NCBI GenBank assembly: GCA_030692565.1
Contig: JAUYAO010000044.1
Coordinates: 20,816 to 84,815, forward strand
Source of the DNA: Nitrospira sp.
GTDB lineage: Bacteria; Nitrospirota; Nitrospiria; Nitrospirales; Nitrospiraceae
Length of the DNA: 64,000 bases
Direction of reading: 5' to 3'
The notes beneath the pieces were generated by a model. It was not told where the DNA came from. It saw only the letters and a list, made by a program, of their open reading frames with translations, and ran no database searches. Positions 9,100-18,508 of the stretch are shown piece after piece. Position 1 is the stretch's first letter. Each line of letters starts with the position of its first letter. The translations under genes and the position numbers were made by a program.

Positions 9100-10281
9100 T
9101 CACGAGTTGGATGCCAGGACGGCATCAAACATACTCCGGTAAGCGTCCAGGTCCACATGACTTGCACGCCACGCAGCAACATAGTGTGTACAGGCTTCGC
9201 GTATCTTGGCCATGTCGTTTTCGGTCATCATTTGATAGCGACTCAGTTCCCGCACAAAAGCCTGTTCGTCCGCTAGCGGCAAATCGGCCCCGACACCTGC
9301 ACGCATCAGATGGCGCCAGGGGGTTCGATCACTGATCACCACGGGAAGACCCGCAGCAAGTCCTTCAAGAATCGCATGGCCAAAGTTCTCGCCGAGCGTC
9401 GGAAGCAGCATCACATCGTATTCGTGAAGCCGCTCAGACAGATGCTCATGAGCAACTTCTCCTCGATGACGCACCGATACATGATCCGGACAGAGGGCAA
9501 TCTGCTGCTGACAAAGATCCCAATATGGCTTGTCCTCAACAAGCCCCCAGAGATCAAGCTGAACTCGCCCGGATAGTTGAGACGCAATACGAATTGCAGC
9601 CAGGGTGTTCTTCATAGGCACCACGCGGGACGCAAGAACCAGGCGCAATGTACCGGGCTGTTTCTCGACATGAGGGATGATCCGCGCGGACTCAGCTTCC
9701 GGTAAATTGCTGGCAAGAAACAACCTGCCAGCCCGCGGAGATAAAACACCTCGAATCTGTTCGGCCTCCGGCTCGGAGCAGGCATGCCAAAACACATGTT
9801 TGTAAAGTCCGACCCCTCTGGCTGCGAGTACAAAACCCCGCTTGCGGGTCGCTTTTAGCCCAAGAGCCCCCGACGAAAACTCGCCCCTCGGAGTGAGAAG
9901 GATCGGAGTCGAACGGCCGCGCCCTAAAGCGACAAGCGGCAACATTGAAAACGACCGGTCGAACAAGCTGTTGAGATAAATCATGTCCGGATTGGCATCG
10001 GATACCACCCTTCGGCAGAAGCCAAATCCCAGATCGGATGGAGCTGCATAGAAAATGGCGGCCCCACCTCGGCGTTGCCATTGGCCCACTTTAATGTCCG
10101 GATAAGGAATATCCGAGCGGTGATCCCGGTCCAGGCAGACGATACGAAAATCGTATTCGGCACTCAACGCCTCCACAAGATTAGAGAGGCTTCGAACCGG
10201 TCCTCCGGCTCGATAACCCGGAAGATAGGAACGAGCGAAGACCAGAACAACAGGTCTTCTGGACGGATTAGGCCGACTCAT
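9100..10281 (-). CDS. Glycosyltransferase family 4
   Basis: 393 residues, GT-B fold. The N terminus has VLVFARSYLPGYRAGGPVRS (the glycine-rich donor/acceptor loop). The C-terminal domain has VLASRVVPMKNTLAAIRIAS and LPTLGENFGHAILEGLAAG, matching the E(x7)E-type nucleotide-sugar site of GT4 enzymes. The start overlaps the asnB-like stop (ATGA at 10278-10281), so the two are translationally coupled. The sugar transferred cannot be read from the sequence. The 138 bp up to the next gene hold nothing recognisable. Confidence 0.82.
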   Translation of the reverse strand: MSRPNPSRRPVVLVFARSYLPGYRAGGPVRSLSNLVEALSAEYDFRIVCLDRDHRSDIPYPDIKVGQWQRRGGAAIFYAAPSDLGFGFCRRVVSDANPDMIYLNSLFDRSFSMLPLVALGRGRSTPILLTPRGEFSSGALGLKATRKRGFVLAARGVGLYKHVFWHACSEPEAEQIRGVLSPRAGRLFLASNLPEAESARIIPHVEKQPGTLRLVLASRVVPMKNTLAAIRIASQLSGRVQLDLWGLVEDKPYWDLCQQQIALCPDHVSVRHRGEVAHEHLSERLHEYDVMLLPTLGENFGHAILEGLAAGLPVVISDRTPWRHLMRAGVGADLPLADEQAFVRELSRYQMMTENDMAKIREACTHYVAAWRASHVDLDAYRSMFDAVLASNS

Positions 10282-12116
10282 CGCGCATAGATCGCATTCG
10301 CGACCGTGGCGGCCCAGCGACGGCTGCTCTGCCCGGCTTCATGTGCGGCGGATACTCCATGGCGGCCAGCAAGGCGATCCACCTCATGGTTCATCCATAC
10401 GCCCAAAGGAATCCCAAAGCCTGACTTCGTTCGACCGGTCATGGCCTGACTCAGCGGCGTGACGGGGCTGGCGGCGAGCAAATGCTTTCCTTGTAGTCGC
10501 CCGAACGATCTGAGTACAGGCATCAAATCCCGCAACAGCCAGGCATCAACCAGCGGCGTGCGCAACTCTACACTATGATCCATACTGGCCCAGTCGCTGT
10601 CCCGCAATAACTGATTGCGAAGATAGACCATGGACTCGAGTTGCCCTACAGCAGCCATAGAATCAGCCGGGAGGTCGCCAGCGACAGACTCCAGGAGGGC
10701 CGCGGGATCACGCTGTCGCGACCCCTGGGACGATCCCCCTCCCTCCAGCAGTGTAGGCAGGTCGTCAGGCGTAAAGAGGCCTCTCCGCAGCCAATAGGCG
10801 CCGTACAGATTTCCGGCTTGACGGGTTAACCAGCGCCAACGCGAATTCCCGCTGTATCGCGAAAAAACGCGCAGCGCGAGATCTGCCGCCAACAGGGCCC
10901 CGGGAACTTTCGCCATCCGCCTCCGTCGCGAGACAAGCAAGGGAAGCTGCTGAAAGCTTGGATAGCCATAAAACAATTCGTCCCCGCCGATACCGGAAAT
11001 GACCACCTTCAAACCCAGCTCAGCCACAGCCTTGCTCGCATACCATGTATTGATCCCGTCAATGCTCGGCTGATCCATGGCCGAGAGGATCCTCGGGAGG
11101 TCGGAATCAAACTCCTGTCGCGTAATCACCCGCACGTGATGCCTGATCCCGAACCGCTCGGCAATCTCCTTGGCCGCGGGCACTTCGTCTTCGTGCTGTC
11201 CGTGAAATTCCCTGAATGCCACCGTAACACCGAGGACATCTCGCGCTCCGTTGTCTTTCATTAATCCCGCAAGACTGCCGGAATCGATCCCGCCGGAAAG
11301 GAATATACCCACCGGGACGTCGGCGACCAGATGTTGTTGCACAGAACGGGAAACCGCAGTGCGCACAGCCTCTTGAACGTCGTCGGCCGTCATACGGCAC
11401 TCCGGCGCCTTGCGCCAGGAATCCCCGATATCCCAATACTTGTGAGGACCAACGAGCTGACCGTCTGCGGATATACGGCACCAGCTACCGGCAGGCACGG
11501 CAGTGATATCACGGAACCAGGTGCGCGGCTCAGGGACACTCCCTAACAGCCAAAACCCAGCCTGCCCCTCCGGATCGGAGTCGTACGAAATCAGACCGGA
11601 GGCGAGCAAGGCTTTCACCTGAGAAGCAAATAGCCAGCCCTTCTTGCTCTGACCAAGGTACAACGGCTTAATGCCATAAGGATCCCGGGCCAACAATACC
11701 GTACGAGTGATGCGATCCCATATCGCAAGGGCAAACATCCCGCGCAAGCGAGACAGCATTCCCTCGCCATGCCGGGCAAAGAGTCGCAGCAGCACCTCCG
11801 TGTCGCTTTGCGTACGAAAGCGGTCACCGTCTTCCTCAAGCCCACGGCGCAACTCGAGAAAATTGTATATTTCTCCGTTGAACACAATCACAAAGCGGCC
11901 GTCATCGGAAAGCATCGGCTGGTTTGCGCGAGACTCCAAATCGATAATCGACAACCGACGATGACCCAAACTCAGATCTGCTTTTGAATCCGTCCAATAC
12001 CCCAGAGCATCTGGACCGCGCGCTTGCATTCGATCACACATTTTTCGCACAGCGTCATCAGCAGAGCACTGACCGGCTGTCGTTCGGGAAAGAAACACTC
12101 CTGCCAACCCACACAT
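10278..12116 (-). CDS. asnB: Asparagine synthetase (glutamine-hydrolysing)-like amidotransferase
   Basis: 612 residues. The N-terminal class II glutaminase domain begins MCGLAGVF with Cys2 as nucleophile and contains RGPDALGYW, GHRRLSIIDL and FNGEIYNF. The C-terminal synthetase domain has the PP-loop GIFLSGGIDSGSLAGLM. Free-standing AsnB homologues in O-antigen loci (for example WbpS in P. aeruginosa O6) amidate hexuronic acid residues; its place between two glycosyltransferase genes suggests that role rather than amino-acid synthesis. An overlapping minus-strand frame at 11972-12367 was judged a shadow. Confidence 0.88.
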   Translation of the reverse strand: MCGLAGVFLSRTTAGQCSADDAVRKMCDRMQARGPDALGYWTDSKADLSLGHRRLSIIDLESRANQPMLSDDGRFVIVFNGEIYNFLELRRGLEEDGDRFRTQSDTEVLLRLFARHGEGMLSRLRGMFALAIWDRITRTVLLARDPYGIKPLYLGQSKKGWLFASQVKALLASGLISYDSDPEGQAGFWLLGSVPEPRTWFRDITAVPAGSWCRISADGQLVGPHKYWDIGDSWRKAPECRMTADDVQEAVRTAVSRSVQQHLVADVPVGIFLSGGIDSGSLAGLMKDNGARDVLGVTVAFREFHGQHEDEVPAAKEIAERFGIRHHVRVITRQEFDSDLPRILSAMDQPSIDGINTWYASKAVAELGLKVVISGIGGDELFYGYPSFQQLPLLVSRRRRMAKVPGALLAADLALRVFSRYSGNSRWRWLTRQAGNLYGAYWLRRGLFTPDDLPTLLEGGGSSQGSRQRDPAALLESVAGDLPADSMAAVGQLESMVYLRNQLLRDSDWASMDHSVELRTPLVDAWLLRDLMPVLRSFGRLQGKHLLAASPVTPLSQAMTGRTKSGFGIPLGVWMNHEVDRLAGRHGVSAAHEAGQSSRRWAATVANAIYAR

Positions 12117-12339
12117 AATCTTAATAACTCCTGCAACGCTTCCCCGTCAGTACGTACCGTATCCCGGATTGACTCCGTCTGCTCTGAGCCCAAGGCAATA
12201 GAGATCCGAGCACACAATCCCGGGACAGTAACTCTGCTTATTGACTGAGGGCTGCCAACTGAGACGAGGCCGAACTCTCCGTACTGCCCCTCCAACAAAC
12301 CTGCGCTACGATGAACTAACCGAGGGCATCCCTGGCACA

Positions 12340-13272
12340 TCAGGCTCTTTTGTAGAGGGAATAACACAGCCGCAGCATGGGCCGAGGGATGAGCATGAGA
12401 GGAAAGGCAAGGTAGAACTCAGGATAGCTCCAGAACAATTTTGCCATCTTGACAATTTTGGGGGTTGACGAGCCAAAGCCTGTCGTAAACCCTTTCGCGC
12501 GCTCGACGACAACGGCCCTCCAGGAGCGCCCAAACTTCTGAGCCTGGACATGCCTTAGTAGTTTCCTGTCAAAAGACTCCGTAAATTCACGGGCGACGAG
12601 CGCATAGTTAATTCCATGCACTTCAAACGAATCATACCAGCGGGCCTCCCCTGCAGGCTTTTCATCGCTTAAGAAATTTCTCCCGTCCAGCAGATAAAAC
12701 TTCCTGCCCACCGACAGTGCATTCAACGATAAGAACAGGGTTACCCATGATGTGCCAATAAATGCGAGAGCCTTCTCCATACCCGACAATAACGTCTCCC
12801 GCCTGAAGAGCATGGCAGAACAAAAACCAAGCTGATCCTTCAGTGTAGACAATACCTCATCCCGATCTTTCGTCAGTCGGCTCTCACCAAGATGAATAGA
12901 GTAATTCTCTCCGGCCATATCAGTCGAATTGATGTACATAAAGTCTATGTCACGCACATCCCTTAGAACACCGAGGACTCTGCCAACCGTCCCTGGACAA
13001 AACACATCATCACCAAACCACCACACAAAATTGCCCCGCGCCTCCCGGCTGACAAACATGAACGCGAGATCGACCCCTTCTTTTTTTAAGTGGAAGTATC
13101 TGATGGGCAGCCTGGTCAAATACCCGGATACGATCTTCTCCGTTTCAGCATCCGGATTATCATCCCGAATGACAATTTCGACACTCTCCAAATCCTGCCC
13201 AAGCAAACTATCCAGCGTTCGCCTCATCTGGTTGGGCTGACCATATGTTGGGATACAGACACTCAGAAGCAT
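12340..13272 (-). CDS. Glycosyltransferase family 2
   Basis: 310 residues, GT-A fold: LSVCIPTYGQPNQMRRTLDS at the N terminus, VEIVIRDDNPD, and WWFGDDVFCPGTV with a DD motif near residue 90. The C terminus (from about 270) ends in basic and hydrophobic segments. It is a paralogue of the enzyme at 16459-17475: the same motif order (LSVCIPTY, VVRDD, FSDDDE/FGDD) and a similar C-terminal run ending in YPEFYLAFP versus FPEFWIALP. Both are followed upstream by a methyltransferase gene. Substrate unknown. Confidence 0.82.
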   Translation of the reverse strand: MLLSVCIPTYGQPNQMRRTLDSLLGQDLESVEIVIRDDNPDAETEKIVSGYLTRLPIRYFHLKKEGVDLAFMFVSREARGNFVWWFGDDVFCPGTVGRVLGVLRDVRDIDFMYINSTDMAGENYSIHLGESRLTKDRDEVLSTLKDQLGFCSAMLFRRETLLSGMEKALAFIGTSWVTLFLSLNALSVGRKFYLLDGRNFLSDEKPAGEARWYDSFEVHGINYALVAREFTESFDRKLLRHVQAQKFGRSWRAVVVERAKGFTTGFGSSTPKIVKMAKLFWSYPEFYLAFPLMLIPRPMLRLCYSLYKRA

Positions 13273-13344
13273 AGAAGAAGGGGAGGTCAGAGATATCTAT
13301 AATTGCGGAGTTGAGCCGGAGGCGAACCCGTGAAGCCTGTGAAG

Positions 13345-14067
13345 TTAGGCCCGGACGATTCCAATAAACATGGCGTTGGCATTATTGTACGGTTCACCAA
13401 ACTTACTCGCTGCAACCTTGGAATACTCTACTTGCTCCCACTGATTGTCGGCTGATATTCTTTTGAGGTAATGCCGTTCTGAGAAAACATCGCCTCCGCG
13501 CTCCAGATACTCATCGAAATATTGGTTGTACCCGAGAGGCAAGGTCACCAGCATCACGCCGCCCGATCGCATACAATTATCCCTTAGATTCTTGAACGCG
13601 AATGGAATTTTCCCAGGATCCCGCTCCGCCTCATCCCATCCAACATGCTCTAACGTTGAGATACTGATGATCGCATCGTATTTTTCACTTGGGGCAAAAT
13701 CAATGACGTCCTCGTTGATCAGGCCCGGCGACGAATCATACTTATCGAGAATATCTCGCTGTTGTCTGAATCCGTAATTCCTGAGGACATTTCCCACCTC
13801 GAGAATTCTTGCCCCTTGTCTATGAGCTCGCAGGAACCACTCAGCTACGGGTATCTCAACTGTTCTTTCATTTTGATAGGCGAGATTGTAGGTATGACGG
13901 AAGTACTTCAGTCGGTGCCCACAATACTCAAAACTGCCTGACGGAGTGATGCGGAAGTAGAGGTTTTTCAGCATATCCCGGGCTAGTCGAGCCCCGACCT
14001 CAACTAGCTTCCTGCCGATACCTAGCACCCCACCTTTTTCATACAGCAGTCCCAGCTCAGCTCTCAT
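13345..14067 (-). CDS. SAM-dependent methyltransferase-like protein
   Basis: 240 residues. A degenerate class I methyltransferase fold is visible: ARILEVGNVLRNYG (motif I region), DKYDAIISISTLEHVGWDE-like segment (ISISTLEHVG, motif IV) and GGVMLVTLPLGYN. It probably modifies a sugar or a surface-glycan intermediate given its position between a GT2 and an FkbM gene. The acceptor is not predictable. The 72 bp downstream contain a short GTGAAGNNN repeat. Confidence 0.62.
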   Translation of the reverse strand: MRAELGLLYEKGGVLGIGRKLVEVGARLARDMLKNLYFRITPSGSFEYCGHRLKYFRHTYNLAYQNERTVEIPVAEWFLRAHRQGARILEVGNVLRNYGFRQQRDILDKYDSSPGLINEDVIDFAPSEKYDAIISISTLEHVGWDEAERDPGKIPFAFKNLRDNCMRSGGVMLVTLPLGYNQYFDEYLERGGDVFSERHYLKRISADNQWEQVEYSKVAASKFGEPYNNANAMFIGIVRA

Positions 14068-14133
14068 GGCTCAAGATACCCACTTTCTGAATCAGCTTGC
14101 GTTCCAGGCAGTCAAAACTTGATTGCGTATTTC

Positions 14134-15078
14134 TCAGTCGATTCTTTTGGCGAGAAGGTGACCGGTATACATATTTCTCGCCTCTTCCCCAACAAGATGA
14201 GGCACATAGGCATGAGTCGGCCCCGTATGCGATGTTGAATAGCCGCATTCGCGCAGATATTGGTCCAATTTTTCGTAGCCGTAGTGATATTCAATCATCA
14301 TGTCCGAGAACTTTCTCAGGACAGCTTTGGGAGTCTTGAGCAAGATCTCGTACTCGAAACCTTCGGTATCTAACTTAAGGAAACCATCGGCAACGTCGAA
14401 GCGGCTGACTATGTCGGAAAGCGTAATCATCGGAACGGTCTGCCCAGCCTGAGGAGTAAGAAGATTGGCGCCAAACATATCTTCAGAAGCGGGATCAAGC
14501 GTAATACTGCCGGCCTTCCCCCCCACCGCAGACAACAAGATTTCACAGGATGCAGTCAATCCATTTTGCCGTATATTTCTCTCGGCAAGGCGATGATACC
14601 CTGGGAAAGCCTCAATACCCACGACATGAGTAGCACCTTCCAGCAAGAAATAGACAGCTGTGTCCCCAAATGCCGCACCGATATCGATGACCCGCTTCCC
14701 CTTAGGACTGACAGAACCGAGAAACCCACGATAGGGATCAAATGCGAATATCTCGAAGATGGTGTCAAATCCATACTTCCCAAACGCAAATTCTAACTGC
14801 CTGCCATGGTAGTCAAAGGTCATAGACTCACCTGACAGTTTTGTTGAGGGCAACAAACTAAACAGGTGCGTGTGCAGAATGTATTTTTGCCAGGACTGCT
14901 TGGTCAGCGGCAATTCATAACCGTTTCTGAATCGGATAAGACATTTCTCTTTACTCCCATAGCGAACCAAAAGCGCATCGATCCAATTCCTCGTTGACCG
15001 AATCACATAATAGAGACTCCTGATTCTGGCTGCTGCATTGCCCAGGACGGTTCCATTCGACTCTATTGCAGAGTTCAT
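14134..15078 (-). CDS. FkbM family methyltransferase
   Basis: 314 residues. The FkbM core begins near residue 125 with KRVIDIGAAFGDTAVYFLLEG (SAM-binding motif I) and continues through VVGIEAFPGYHRLAERNIR, TLSDIVSRFDVADGFLKLDTEG and MIEYHYGYEKL. FkbM enzymes O-methylate hydroxyls of sugars or polyketides. It is clearly paralogous to 17514-18434 (shared FAFGKYGFDT, DIGAAFGDTAV and EAFPGY), and the two flank the IS30 copy. It is the gene closest to the left end of that element, starting about 60 bp from it. Confidence 0.85.
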   Translation of the reverse strand: MNSAIESNGTVLGNAAARIRSLYYVIRSTRNWIDALLVRYGSKEKCLIRFRNGYELPLTKQSWQKYILHTHLFSLLPSTKLSGESMTFDYHGRQLEFAFGKYGFDTIFEIFAFDPYRGFLGSVSPKGKRVIDIGAAFGDTAVYFLLEGATHVVGIEAFPGYHRLAERNIRQNGLTASCEILLSAVGGKAGSITLDPASEDMFGANLLTPQAGQTVPMITLSDIVSRFDVADGFLKLDTEGFEYEILLKTPKAVLRKFSDMMIEYHYGYEKLDQYLRECGYSTSHTGPTHAYVPHLVGEEARNMYTGHLLAKRID

Positions 15079-15137
15079 GCTCGATCCTTTGCTTATTGTA
15101 GGATAATTATCGACCTAACAAAGAGAGAGACTGTGGG

Positions 15138-16188
15138 TTCAAGGTTCTAGTGCAACACCAGTATCCTGAAGCATCCAGGAACCAAGGAGTTGCACAGGGC
15201 CCTCTACCGACGCCTGACTCTTATGGAACGTGAAGCACTCAGTCGAATGTTGGCTGCCGGGTATAGCCTGCGGGCCACGGCTCAAGCGCTGCAGCGCGCG
15301 CCGAGCACGGTGGCGCGGGAACTTGCTCGGCACCGCGCCTGTCCCATCACCTATCGGGCTGTCCCAGCCCATCACCGCGCCCACCGGTGGGCCCATCGTC
15401 CCCGGAAGCCCCGCAAGCTCGCGGTCCATCGCCGGCGCCGCCGGGCCGTGTTGACGCTGCTCGCTCAGCGCTGGTCGCCTGAACAGATTGCCCACGGCTT
15501 GCGCCAGCGGTATCCTGACGATCTCACGATGCGCCTCTCGCACGAAGCCATCTACACGTATGTGTAGGGGCTGCCCCGCGGGGCGTTGAAACGCGAACTC
15601 GCCCGCTATCTGCGACGCCGTCACCGCTGTCGTCGTCCCCGCAAGATCCGCCGCTCGTCGCGCCCCGTCCAGGACATCGTGAGCATTGACGAACGGCCGG
15701 CCGAGGTGGCCGATCGCACGGTGCCCGGCCATTGGGAGGGCGACTTGTTGGTCGGCCAGGCGAACGCGTCGGCGCTCGGGACGCTGGTGGAACGCACCAC
15801 CCGGTTTACGCTGCTGGTGCCGCTGACGGCCAAAGACGCGACCGCCGTGCGGCGGGCCTTCGCCCGGGAAGTGCGGACGCTGCCTGCCCAACTCCGCCGC
15901 TCCCTCACGTATGACCAGGGCCAGGAAATGCGGGAGCACCGCCTCTTTACCAAACAGACCAAGATGCAGGTCTACTTTGCCCATCCCCAGTGTCCCTGGG
16001 AGCGGGGGACGAACGAGAACACGAACGGCTTGCTGCGGCAGTTCTTTCCCGCCGGCACCGAGTTCCAGCGCGTCTCGCGGCGGGCGATCAAACGCGTGCA
16101 GGCGATGCTCAACGATCGCCCGCGGAAAATTCTGAACTGGCACAGTCCGGCTCATGCTTTTCACCACCTGGTGTGCTAAGATTTTGAA
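15138..16188 (+). mobile_element. IS30-family insertion sequence
   Basis: About 1.05 kb. The outer ends form imperfect inverted repeats: the left end reads TTCAAGGTTCTAGTGCAACA and the reverse complement of the right end reads TTCAAAATCTTAGCACACCA. The element contains one IS30 transposase reading frame broken by a stop. Direct target duplications are not obvious. It lies on the plus strand inside an otherwise minus-strand operon and is visibly more GC-rich than the neighbouring glycan genes, which supports recent transfer. Confidence 0.75.
15190..16179 (+). pseudogene. IS30 transposase interrupted by an in-frame TAG
   Basis: Two same-frame segments (15190-15567 and 15586-16179) are separated by a TAG at 15565-15567. 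The N-terminal part has the IS30 helix-turn-helix pattern LTLMEREALSRMLAAGYSLR and PSTVARELARH. The C-terminal part keeps the catalytic DDE core: GHWEGDLLVG, LTYDQGQEM and ERGTNENTNGLLRQFFP. Without the stop, the product would be about 329 residues, near the normal length for the family. No frameshift is needed, so a single base change would restore it. Suppressed read-through is possible but unsupported. Confidence 0.85.
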
Positions 16189-16458
16189 TGCACAGACACA
16201 CTCTCTCAGCCACCCCATCCGCTCCACCCAATTCGAAATAACCACTTGCAAGGCGTACAATTACAAATGCCAAAGGTCTCACACTGTAGGCCGCACTCAA
16301 TCCATAAACCGTAAAACAGACCACCCACACTCACGACACACTGCCGCCACCATTCACTCTTGCCCAGGCCGGAGTACCACATTTGTTCGTAAGACCTACT
16401 CTACCGGGGTGAGGGAGTCAGAAAAACCAACCCTTGTGCCCACGAAGCTCCAATCAAC
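16189..16458. other. Gap beside IS30 with possible gene remnant
   Basis: 270 bp with no intact gene. On the minus strand, a short frame near 16190-16330 reads FTVYGLSAAYSVRPLAF and then a hydrophobic run, which could be the end of a decayed membrane protein displaced by the IS30 insertion. It has no start and no recognisable family, so this is only a suggestion. A tract of CACAC/ACCAC-rich sequence spans 16320-16370. Confidence 0.3.
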
Positions 16459-17475
16459 TCAATACTCCTGCAAAACACGCAATCTGCGATGACTAAAGAA
16501 GAGCTTGTATACCTTGTATAGAACTCTATTCACCCACAAAGGCATCAGGAAAACCGGCAAGGCAATCCAGAATTCCGGGAAACTCCAATAGTACTTAAAC
16601 ATTTTCCACAGCTTCCCAGAAGGAGTATCCCACCCGCCAACCCAACCGACGAGCATACCCCTCCAAAGCGCGGCGAAATTCGTTTTTAGAATCTTTCGGA
16701 TCGATCGACGGGTAAATTTCCCTTCAAACTCCTTCACAATAGAATAGAAATGAATTCCATAAACATTGAATCCTTCGTTTACGATCTCTCCGGTCTTGAT
16801 TGTCGCCCTCTTTATTTCCTCAACGGTAGTTGGGTGGTTTAGGACATAGGGGCCGGCAAGGAAGTAGAACCTGCCCGGCCCAGAGAGGACATGAAGATAG
16901 GCACAGGTCGATGCAAACGAAAAACCCACCACATGCTTGCGCGCGATGTCCAAACCTGACAAACCACTCTGCTTCCGCATGATTTGTGTCGATACAAGAC
17001 CTATCCCAGTTCCTACAACCTCCAACGCTTCGCTTCCATCTCGAAAGAAACCGGACGGTCTACCCTGGATTGCCACCCCTCGAGGAAGATCTGAGTCGAA
17101 ATTTGCCCAAATCAAATTCAGATCAGGATTAGCCTTAATCAAACCAAGCACAGCATCTATCCCGCCTGACAAAAGTTCGTCATCGTCACTGAACAGCCAA
17201 TAGAATTCACCCTTCGCGCGCTCCAGCAAGAACAGACTAGCCGCATCAAGACCAATTTTTGGCCCAGTGAAGTACTGAAAGTTAATGGCCTTCCCCGCGA
17301 CCATCCTGTCAAATACGTCTTTTGAATCTGCAGTGGTACTATCGTCTCGCACGACCACTTCTGTCTCTGGGGTCATCTGCGGCAAGAGACCTTTCAGCAT
17401 ACGCTCCAGCTCATGCGGACGATTGTATGTTGGGATGCACACACTGAGAGTGATTTTGTTTTGGCTATCAATCAT
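16459..17475 (-). CDS. Glycosyltransferase family 2
   Basis: 338 residues. GT-A motifs: LSVCIPTYNRPHELERMLK, TEVVVRDDST and FYWLFSDDDELLSGG (the acidic DDDE cluster, about residue 95). The C-terminal 80 residues contain membrane-associating hydrophobic stretches (WSFPEFWIALPVFLMP). It is paralogous to the GT2 at 12340-13272. It lies just upstream of the IS30 region in transcription order and downstream of a FkbM methyltransferase, repeating the module seen on the other side of the IS. Sugar specificity unknown. Confidence 0.82.
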   Translation of the reverse strand: MIDSQNKITLSVCIPTYNRPHELERMLKGLLPQMTPETEVVVRDDSTTADSKDVFDRMVAGKAINFQYFTGPKIGLDAASLFLLERAKGEFYWLFSDDDELLSGGIDAVLGLIKANPDLNLIWANFDSDLPRGVAIQGRPSGFFRDGSEALEVVGTGIGLVSTQIMRKQSGLSGLDIARKHVVGFSFASTCAYLHVLSGPGRFYFLAGPYVLNHPTTVEEIKRATIKTGEIVNEGFNVYGIHFYSIVKEFEGKFTRRSIRKILKTNFAALWRGMLVGWVGGWDTPSGKLWKMFKYYWSFPEFWIALPVFLMPLWVNRVLYKVYKLFFSHRRLRVLQEY

Positions 17476-17513
17476 GAATCATGCTCGCATGCGGCGAAGA
17501 TTCGTGGCCGCGT

Positions 17514-18434
17514 TCATGCTGTTTGACAACTTTCCTTCTCACGGGTTGCATAAATGTTCCCTACCCACATATTCCGCGACTGCTCATCCTTGAGTTGAGG
17601 CATGTACACCAAGTGGGGAGGAGTATGCTTCACGACAAACCCCGCAGCTTCAAGATGAGATTTCAATTTCTCGAACCCATAATGATATTCAATCACCATA
17701 TCGGAAAATCTTCGCAGAATTGCCTTATCCGTATTCAACAATATATCGTACTCATAGCCCTCCACATCCATCTTCAGAATCCCGGAATCAACCTCAAATC
17801 TATTCACGATTTCTTCAAGCGTCATTACGGGAATCGACGTGCCCACTTCGGAGCTCTCGATGCCTACCCCAAACATATCTTCCAGATCGTGATCAATTGT
17901 TAGCGACCCCGGACTCTTTCCCGCAGCAGCAAGAATTATCTGGCAAGAATTTGAGAATCCATTTCTTCGGATGTTCTCTTCTGCCAACCGAAAGTACCCA
18001 GGGAAGGCCTCAACCGCATACACCGCCTTGGCGCCCTCAAGCAAGAACGAGACCGCAGTGTCGCCGAAAGCCGCCCCTATATCAACAACCTGCTTGCCTC
18101 GAACGCTAGTGGACTCAAAGAATTCCCGGTAGGGATCACCACCAAAAATTTCCAGCACCGTATCGAACCCATACTTCCCAAATGCAAAAGACAACTCCTT
18201 ACCCTTGTATGTAAAATTAACCGTGTTCTCTGTAAGAGTTGCAGAGGGGAAATGATGAAACAGATACACGCATCGGAGATATTCAAGCCAGGAATTCCGG
18301 TTGAACTTAAGAACATGGCCCCCTTTAAACCGCGCATGACACTCCTGCGCCAATCCAAGCCAAACTGCTATTGCAGACGGCCAGTTTGCGGTGGTTTTGA
18401 TAGCGAGCTGCAGTCTTTTCAGTCTAGTTTCCAT
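17514..18434 (-). CDS. FkbM family methyltransferase
   Basis: About 306 residues from the ATG at 18434 (METRLKRLQ); the frame is open five codons further. Motifs: KQVVDIGAAFGDTAVSFLLEG, YAVEAFPGYFRLAEENIRRNG, VMTLEEIVNRFEV and LKMDVEGYEYDIL. Close paralogue of 14134-15078 over its whole length, including an N-terminal extension of about 110 residues before the SAM-binding fold with FNRNSWLEYL against LTKQSWQKYI. This points to a module duplication. Probable glycan O-methyltransferase. Confidence 0.85.
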   Translation of the reverse strand: METRLKRLQLAIKTTANWPSAIAVWLGLAQECHARFKGGHVLKFNRNSWLEYLRCVYLFHHFPSATLTENTVNFTYKGKELSFAFGKYGFDTVLEIFGGDPYREFFESTSVRGKQVVDIGAAFGDTAVSFLLEGAKAVYAVEAFPGYFRLAEENIRRNGFSNSCQIILAAAGKSPGSLTIDHDLEDMFGVGIESSEVGTSIPVMTLEEIVNRFEVDSGILKMDVEGYEYDILLNTDKAILRRFSDMVIEYHYGFEKLKSHLEAAGFVVKHTPPHLVYMPQLKDEQSRNMWVGNIYATREKESCQTA

Positions 18435-18508
18435 CAACACTCCCCCCAATCAAGGCGTTTCTCCGTAGAGTCAGAGCACTTGGGTGGCATGCCTTTCGCC
18501 ATCAAGAT

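Noticed and set aside
11972..12367. 131-codon minus-strand frame between asnB and the GT2 gene
   Set aside because: Overlaps the conserved N terminus of the AsnB-like protein and the end of the GT2 gene; Cys/Arg-rich with no motif.
15139..16260. 373-codon minus-strand open frame across the IS30 element
   Set aside because: Antisense to the transposase gene; low-complexity GC-rich translation with no family match.
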